In this document: positions 58,077-64,000 of the stretch, piece by piece
Numbering within the stretch: position 1 is the stretch's first letter
How the letters are laid out: each line of letters starts with the position of its first letter
Source: Nymphaea colorata
Taxonomy: Eukaryota > Streptophyta > Magnoliopsida > Nymphaeales > Nymphaeaceae
Length of the DNA stretch: 64,000 nt
NCBI RefSeq assembly: GCF_008831285.2
Contig: NC_045143.1
Location: forward strand, 19,429,655-19,493,654
Direction: 5' to 3'
Position numbers and translations under genes: made by a program
The notes under the pieces: model-generated
Database searches by the model: none
What the model was told of the DNA's origin: nothing
What the model saw: the letters and a program-made list of their open reading frames with translations, nothing else

Positions 58077-58374
58077 ACTGAGAATATGTTGCTTATAAGA
58101 TGAAAATCATCTAGTATATCCCATGATGTACAGTGGTGACTACGGATTAATTCCACCCACCATCACTTAAGTACAAATTTACAAATAATTTGACGTGTCA
58201 TCTAATAAACGAATACAAAGATTTTAAAGAAACGGATAATGCAAATTGCAGAGGGACATCTTCGACAGACTTTCCTTCTTGATCCACCCCAAATCCCATA
58301 ATTTTTTTTTTTTTTTTCTGAAAAGAAGCTACCATTATTGGTTATGGATGGGGCACATAATATATAAGCTGTTT
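55291..58374. other. Intergenic, no gene recognised
   Basis: AT-rich. A weak duplication GGAGCCAGCTGGGTCGGGCACTAG / GGAACCAGCTGCGGTGGGTG lies near 57028-57125, a pyrimidine-rich stretch at 56757-56860, and (CT)n at 58045-58076. The last few hundred bases probably hold the 3' UTR of the permease gene. Confidence 0.5.
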
Positions 58375-58734
58375 CTAAAATAAAATTCTTGTATCAATGT
58401 TGGTTGTGGGGCCTTTGAACCAATGTCTTGCACTGAGAATCCAAGATGATACAGTGACAAGCAGAACGCCACCCACAGCAACTGGTGTGTAATTCAGAGT
58501 ATCCTTGGTAATTGGATAGGCAACAGGGAGCGAGAAAAGAACAGCTATCGTGGCAACCCAGAGGACGGCAACCCAACCAACAAAAATGCTGTACTTGCCC
58601 AAGTTGAATGGGCCCGGAACGAATGACTTCCGAGCTAGTGTCACTCTGAAAAATATTGGAAGTGCATATGCTATGTAGAGCCCAATAGTGGCAATTGACA
58701 CCATTGCTTGGAAGGCGACGAGGCTACCTAGAGA
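58375..58734 (-). CDS. BAT1: Last coding exon of a BAT1-like amino-acid permease (119 aa)
   Basis: On the minus strand an acceptor TTTGTGTTTGCAG precedes 58734, and the exon reads SLGSLVAFQAMVSIATIGLY to DTRILF and a TAG at 58375, 120 codons in phase 0. It matches the C-terminus of plant bidirectional amino-acid transporter 1/GABA permease (APC superfamily, membrane), including VTLARKSFVPGPFNLGKYS and LFSLPVAYPITKDTLNYTPV. Three hydrophobic spans are visible: about residues 5-27, 51-72 and 86-105. The full protein is about 515 residues with 12 spans, so roughly the first 400 residues are not here. No preceding exon was found in the 5.2 kb to the window end; either a long intron follows or this is a detached fragment. 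The exon itself has no lesion. Confidence 0.93.
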   Translation of the reverse strand, partial: SLGSLVAFQAMVSIATIGLYIAYALPIFFRVTLARKSFVPGPFNLGKYSIFVGWVAVLWVATIAVLFSLPVAYPITKDTLNYTPVAVGGVLLVTVSSWILSARHWFKGPTTNIDTRILF

Positions 58735-60025
58735 CTGCAAACACAAAAATAGCGTGTTACTATTACATGTTATGCATGAAGCTGTAAGGGCGCCACAGAA
58801 GCTTGTGTGACCTTCCACATATTATTGCCCTCAGGTCCCAAAATACGTTACTAACTTCAGACTTTTGCAAAATCACCCATGAAATCTGCTTTACCTTGCC
58901 CTCAAATTCAGGAACTCCAGCGAGATCACCGAGTTGGCAAACCGTGCATGTGTTTCTAGTCCACGTAGAAGATGCACATTTCAAAAAAAGTTTTGAGCAC
59001 ATTTCATTTCTTCCAAAGAGAAACATATTTCTTTTCCATACAAGTTTAATTTGCAAATTGACCTTTGTAGAACAATAACGTTGTAGAATTCCTGAGCACG
59101 CATGTGACGACTGAGCTCCACCAGGACGATTGACAACAGCCAATAAAGGTTGTCAACTCAACGTGAAGCTGGGAAACTACCATGTTTCCCATTTCCACAA
59201 TATTGTAGCAGGAGGAGTGCCACAACTTCTATTCCTTGGTGCAACTTGCAAAGAGGGGATTAAAAAAAATAAAAGTATTTCCCTTCTCAGGACATTCTCC
59301 AATCTCCACCAAGGCGGGATAAAGAATAGTCTGCAGGTTGAGAGCCTTCTCTTCCATTTACCAAACACAAGCTTTGACTTATGACATGGAACCAGATAAG
59401 ATATTGAACAAGTAAACATCCTGCTGGAAATCTGATCTAAACATGAACTGACACATATTATATCAGTCCTTTCCTTTTTCTCATTTTCCTTGGCAAATTT
59501 AACCTTATCTAATGGTGAAGAACAATATAAATATGCTCTATAAGACAACTAACGGAAAAAAATTGCAGGCGACCCGAACATGAGGTTTCATTCATCAGAA
59601 GTAGATCTTTTATTTTCTTATTTATTATTTTGCTTTTTCAGGACCACGAGATTATCTGCCTCCAGATTCTTTTTCTTGATAGGCACAAAATTCCTTATCT
59701 TAGACTGCTATGTAGCTAGAAGTGCCAGGGAGGCAGAGATAGCAGAACCTCAGAAAGGCCTTAACGGTGGAAACTAGGTAAAGCCTAGATGATCCTATAA
59801 AGGGAAAAGGGGAAAAAGATGAAAGAGGGAACAAGGAAATAGAGCAAAAGGGATAAAATGGGTGTTTTCAAAAAAACACCATCTCTTAATTTTTTTGGAG
59901 AAAAGATTTTTTTTTTTTTTTGTTTGAACTGCCTAGATGTCTAGGGCTCTGGGCTATCACCCTCAGCATAGGCTGATGCCTACAAATCATTCTAACTACT
60001 AATGTCTGGGGGGAGAGAAATTTTA
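58735..60025. other. Putative intron or flank of the permease gene
   Basis: No permease exon motif was found on the minus strand. A T-run of about 15 bases lies at 59906-59921. Nothing else recognisable. Confidence 0.4.
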
Positions 60026-60186
60026 GGCTCCGTTTTGGAAGCAGTAAATGAGAGGCGCGATGAGGGTGAAGATGCACATTTTCAACTGCTTTTAAATGAT
60101 TTTAATGACAAATCAACTCTCGTCTCCATCTCAACCCACTGCACCTCCTTTCCCAGTCATTCCAACTCTAGTTCTCAAACATAGCC
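60026..60186. mobile_element. Tourist-like (PIF/Harbinger) MITE, 161 bp
   Basis: Flanked by TTA on both sides (60023-60025, 60187-60189). Ends GGCTCCGTTTTGGAAG and, as reverse complement, GGCTATGTTTGAGAAC form a 10-12-base imperfect inverted repeat. TTA duplication and GGC-NNN-GTTTG ends fit PIF/Harbinger MITEs. Confidence 0.72.
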
Positions 60187-60189
60187 TTA

Positions 60190-63100
60190 TATGGAGTCAT
60201 AAATGTAACATCCTTTGATTATGTTGGAGAAGGAACTGCACATATAGCTAGGTAACATCAAGATAACTATTAATCACATGTCATTGACAGAAAAGTTTCT
60301 TGTTCATATACATAAGGAACTTAGAAATATTATGATTCTATTGTGGGTTGACACCATAGTAGACAACAATAGTGAATGTTGTTTTAAAAAACCAACCAGA
60401 GTACTGGTGTTCAATGACTTACATCAACTAACTTGTATAAGATACATATGTTCAAATTAAGGTTCCGTTACCACTAGAGTTTCTTAAGGCACTCTTAACA
60501 CCTGATGCATAGTTGCAGGTTTAAGGTTAGGATGAAATATTTTCAAAGAGAGGGTATCCAGAGTATGTCTAGTTGCCTATGGCACTGGGACAACAGGCTT
60601 CCTGTTAGTAGATAAAACAAAAAACAAAATTTAGTGGATCGATTCATCCAGTTCAGAAGCCATTCTGAAGGTGCACCCAGTAGCCATGCCATGTCTACTT
60701 GTATCAATATGGGTACAACACCCAAATTGACGTCACCATATTTTGTAGAAAAAACATGAAAAAAGTTAATAAACTTGAAACCAACATTGTGACAAAATGG
60801 AAATGGACATAAAATTGTGTGGGGGGCGGCGCACGTGGTTGAGGGGGATATATGACAACTCAAAATTTGGTGGTCTAACAAAACACATCTATGTTTGGAT
60901 TTCTTCATTTAACTGCCTAAATAACACCTGGAACAGGCAATCAAATTACAGAAATTCAAACTTAAGTATGTTATTTGTCATCCAACAAAAGTCAAGTGTG
61001 CTTTTACATTCGTGGTTAGTAGATGCCAGGATGCTTTTCCTTCAGCTAGAAGCATCCAAGACAATATCCAACTGGCCAGTGAAGTGCTTATAGTTTCCTA
61101 TGCGCAAACCAGGACCTAAGCAAGGCATACAGCAAAGTGAACTGGAAAATTCATCTAAAAATACTCTTCTCCCTCCTGGTCCAGTCATGTTATAACTTGC
61201 CTGCCCACTGCTTCTGCTTTTGTCAGCATTGATGAAATAACTCATGAGTTTTTCCAGTTCTCTAGGACTCAGCTAGGGAGGTACTCTCTCTCATCCACTG
61301 CATAGAAATCACAGAGATAATTGAATACGTGTAACCCTTATCAGCAAGAAGAGACTCATCCCTCAAAACAAGGGATGTATTCATTGCCCTGCCAATATCC
61401 TTTTTGTTGATGACATTATCATCAATTATAGAGCATCTTCCACCCCCTCGATGGAAATCCAAGAGCTTTCAGAAGCATGGAGGAGGAAGATGGATGGATT
61501 GTCATCAATAAAGCTAAGTCATCTATGTTACCTTTCAACCTTCAGGCTCAAGAGAAGGAAAGTTTCTTGAGATTTCCAGGTTGGCAAGAAGCTTGTTTCC
61601 CTTTCTCTCAACTGCATCCTTTGGTTAGCCTTTGTGGGATGAGTAACTGTATCCACGTGCAAGGTCCTAGAAGAGAAGCTTTCCGAAATGGTGGCTTTAT
61701 GGAGATCCAAACTTTTCCCTCCTATGCACACGGGTTTCGTTCATTATGCATGGCCTTACAATATTATCAACTATTGGGCTGATGCTTTAAGTCTCCAAAG
61801 AGCACAATTCAGAGACTCGAAAGCTCCTGCTGAATTCCTATGGCTCCAATAACCAACACAACCTAATAAAATGAGAGATAAATATAAAACCAATAGCTGA
61901 AGATGGTGCTAGAGTCCAACTTATAACATAATAAAATGTGGCAAGCATAGGTTGTGCGGATGGGTGGAGTTAACAGGAAAGAAGTGTCTAAGCAGAAGTT
62001 AGCAAGTAGCCTTTGGATGGTCAAATCTCATAAGAATGATTCATAGGACTTGGAGAAGCATTATTTGGATTAGAGGAAATTAAGAGATCTTAATGGAGAC
62101 TAAGGAATGGGGGAAAACTAAATGCTGGAAAGAGGAACTGAGAGTGCCATCATCTGGCAGAGGATGGAACCCTTAGACATGGACTCCCTTAGAAGGCTCC
62201 AAAATGGCACAGTTCAAGAAACTTTCACGGCCATAGACAATGACATTGCTAATTTTAGAAATACATTCAGCTAAATTCCAGCATTATTACTGGAACCAAG
62301 ACTCTCTTTTCATTGGAGGTATCCAGTTAGAGAGCATGAGAAGAAGCCATAGGTGGAAGATGATCAAGAAAAAGGGAACCACAAGAAGAATGGAAAAGTG
62401 GATGTCACAAAGTGGCAGATATCCTCATGCTTCATGGACCTTATAAATAGAAGGTGCAGATCCTCTGATCCTCTCCTCTCTTTTAAATGATTGAAAAGGT
62501 ATTTTGGTAAGCAAATGTCTTTCATGCAATCAGATAAAACTCAAAAGAGAACCTTGATCATCTCATTCACTATCATCTTGCCAAAATCATTTAGCTTGAC
62601 AGTCAAGATTGGTTTGGTGTGAACTTCCCATAGGAGTAGTTTATGTAACTTTTTTAAGAAAATGGTGCTTAACTGCTTTTAGAAGAGGAAGCCTTAGCAA
62701 CTAAGTAACTTGAGTAGATGAGTTTCCCTGCATATCTGTGTCAGTGTCATTTTTTCAACATAGGTATGGGATGGCAACAGGGTACCATTTGGATGGGGCT
62801 GCGCCAACCCGGTTCAAAATGTTAAACACTAGAACTTTGATATTGAAACTGGGTATGTTTCGGATGGGCTGGGTCAACCTCGGTTCAAAATATTAAAAAT
62901 TAGAACTTTTATGTTCAATTCCTGTCTCTGTTGATTTCTGTTTCCTTTTCATTGAGCAATAAGCAGCAAAGTTGCAAACTTATAGGCTATAGGTATCAGG
63001 TTTGTTTACTTACTGATGAACTTTGCTTTCTTTATTCAATTGAGATGTGCTGTAAGACTTGTTTATGCATTGTGCAATTTTGCTTGATTTTCAATAGGCA

Positions 63101-64000
63101 CTTTTGTAATAGTACGAGGCAAATACAGTATGTAATAGGGATGGGGTTGCAGTCTCATTTTTGTGTTTTTTAACTTTTACTTAATGAGATTGTGTATGAA
63201 TTATTAAACTTAGACTGTAGTTTGATGCATTATTGTGCATGAACTTTGCTTTAGTTTTGCATTGTTGTGCATTATACACTATGTATATATACACCAACAT
63301 ATTCTAAAATTGCTGTGTCCAAATTCGCACTGAAGTACCTGCACTCACACCATGTGACTTAGCTTAGCAACTACTTTAGAGGCTACATTCCCAACTGTAA
63401 TATGGAAACTATGGCATATTCGAAGTCAGACTGTCTTTGAAGACGAGATATGGCACAACAAAGATGTGTGTGAGGTAATCAATTGAACGTGTCGAGGACC
63501 TACATGAACTTAACCTCTGCAAGAGATGCCATTCCCTTAACTTCTGGAGACTAATGGAACAGTTTGTTTCTAAACACAAGAAAACAGGGAAGAATGAAAT
63601 TACCAATCACATTGGTTATCTATATTATGTGTTGGTGATGGTAGAGATGGACAACAGCTGTCTAATGAAAGGCAGTTGGAAAGAAGAAGAGAAGGAGATC
63701 ATTCGTGAATATGCAATCTGAAGACTGTCTGCAGAGACGCTGGCTAGCCATCGAGAATTGCCACAAGGCCCATTTACAAATTAGACCTAAGCAGGTTTCC
63801 TGAAGAAAGGGAAAGGGAAAGGGAACAGCGCTAATTGGAAGATTGCCTGATACCTTTTAGGAAGAATTTGTCAGAAGACTAATGAGCAATTAGCCCAGGT
63901 TTAATTAGCCTGGCTAATCTTATTTCAGATATGATAGGCTTTCTCCAGCAGAATTTCATTGGACAGAAAGAGAGAGAGAGAGAGGGCCATACAGAAAGAG
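60190..64000. other. No gene recognised to the window end
   Basis: Short open frames (for instance 61477-61782 on +, 61262-61462 on -) show no family I know. A hAT-like terminus CACCATGTGACTTAG lies near 63347-63361. A (GA)n tract is at 63968-63984. Confidence 0.45.

Noticed and set aside
61477-61782. 101-codon plus-strand frame MEEEDGWIVI...
   Set aside because: Not similar to the permease or to any family I recognise, and no splice or promoter context supports it.
1-64000. Possible tRNA, rRNA, CRISPR or prokaryotic defence loci
   Set aside because: None seen; the sequence is plant nuclear DNA and the repeats present are microsatellites, local duplications and transposons.

Overview
The window is nuclear DNA of a flowering plant. 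It holds GT-AG spliced genes with typical plant protein families, an AT-rich background, many microsatellites and nested plant-type transposons. The species cannot be told from the sequence alone.

Layout. (1) 2.3-31.2 kb, + strand: one intact EMSY-LIKE gene (ENT domain plus Agenet/Tudor domain, 10 coding exons, 497 aa). Its 1.5 kb of coding sequence is spread over 28 kb because intron 1 (14.0 kb) and intron 6 (10.9 kb) are filled with hAT-superfamily DNA transposons. (2) 33.3-37.0 kb, - strand, tail-to-tail with the first gene: an intact 12-exon nuclear gene for plastid enoyl-ACP reductase (391 aa, MOD1/ENR). (3) 38-57 kb: gene-free DNA with MITEs, pieces of Ty1-copia elements, a decayed TTF-type hAT, a 5'-truncated L1-type LINE (49.1-51.9 kb) and simple repeats. 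(4) 58.4-58.7 kb, - strand: the last coding exon of a BAT1-like amino-acid permease; no further exon was found up to the window end.

The most informative material is the set of hAT elements in the two big introns. Family 1 (elements at 4280-5896, 19518-22432, 24925-25926) has ends near CTATGTCACACGGGTAC, GTACCC/GTACCG-rich subterminal blocks and a perfect or near-perfect hairpin just inside the 5' end; the hairpin arms differ between copies by a paired change. Its members are a broken coding copy, a short non-coding copy, and a copy carrying what looks like a captured host first exon (a Pack-hAT). Family 2 (6234-9640, 12409-14221, 12879-13900, and a decayed relic at about 11.15-11.77 kb) has CAATGTTATC/CAGTGTTRT-type ends and dense CGTATCGTA palindromes. 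One member has inserted into another, which sits in an old tandem repeat. Target-site duplications of 8 bp are visible for most of these and allow the order of insertions to be read.

The two complete genes share no obvious pathway: one is a chromatin-associated regulator, the other a fatty-acid synthase component. Exon coordinates for both were derived by hand from splice signals, reading-frame continuity and remembered family sequence; all phases close without a remainder. No cellular defence system, CRISPR array, rRNA or tRNA gene was seen.
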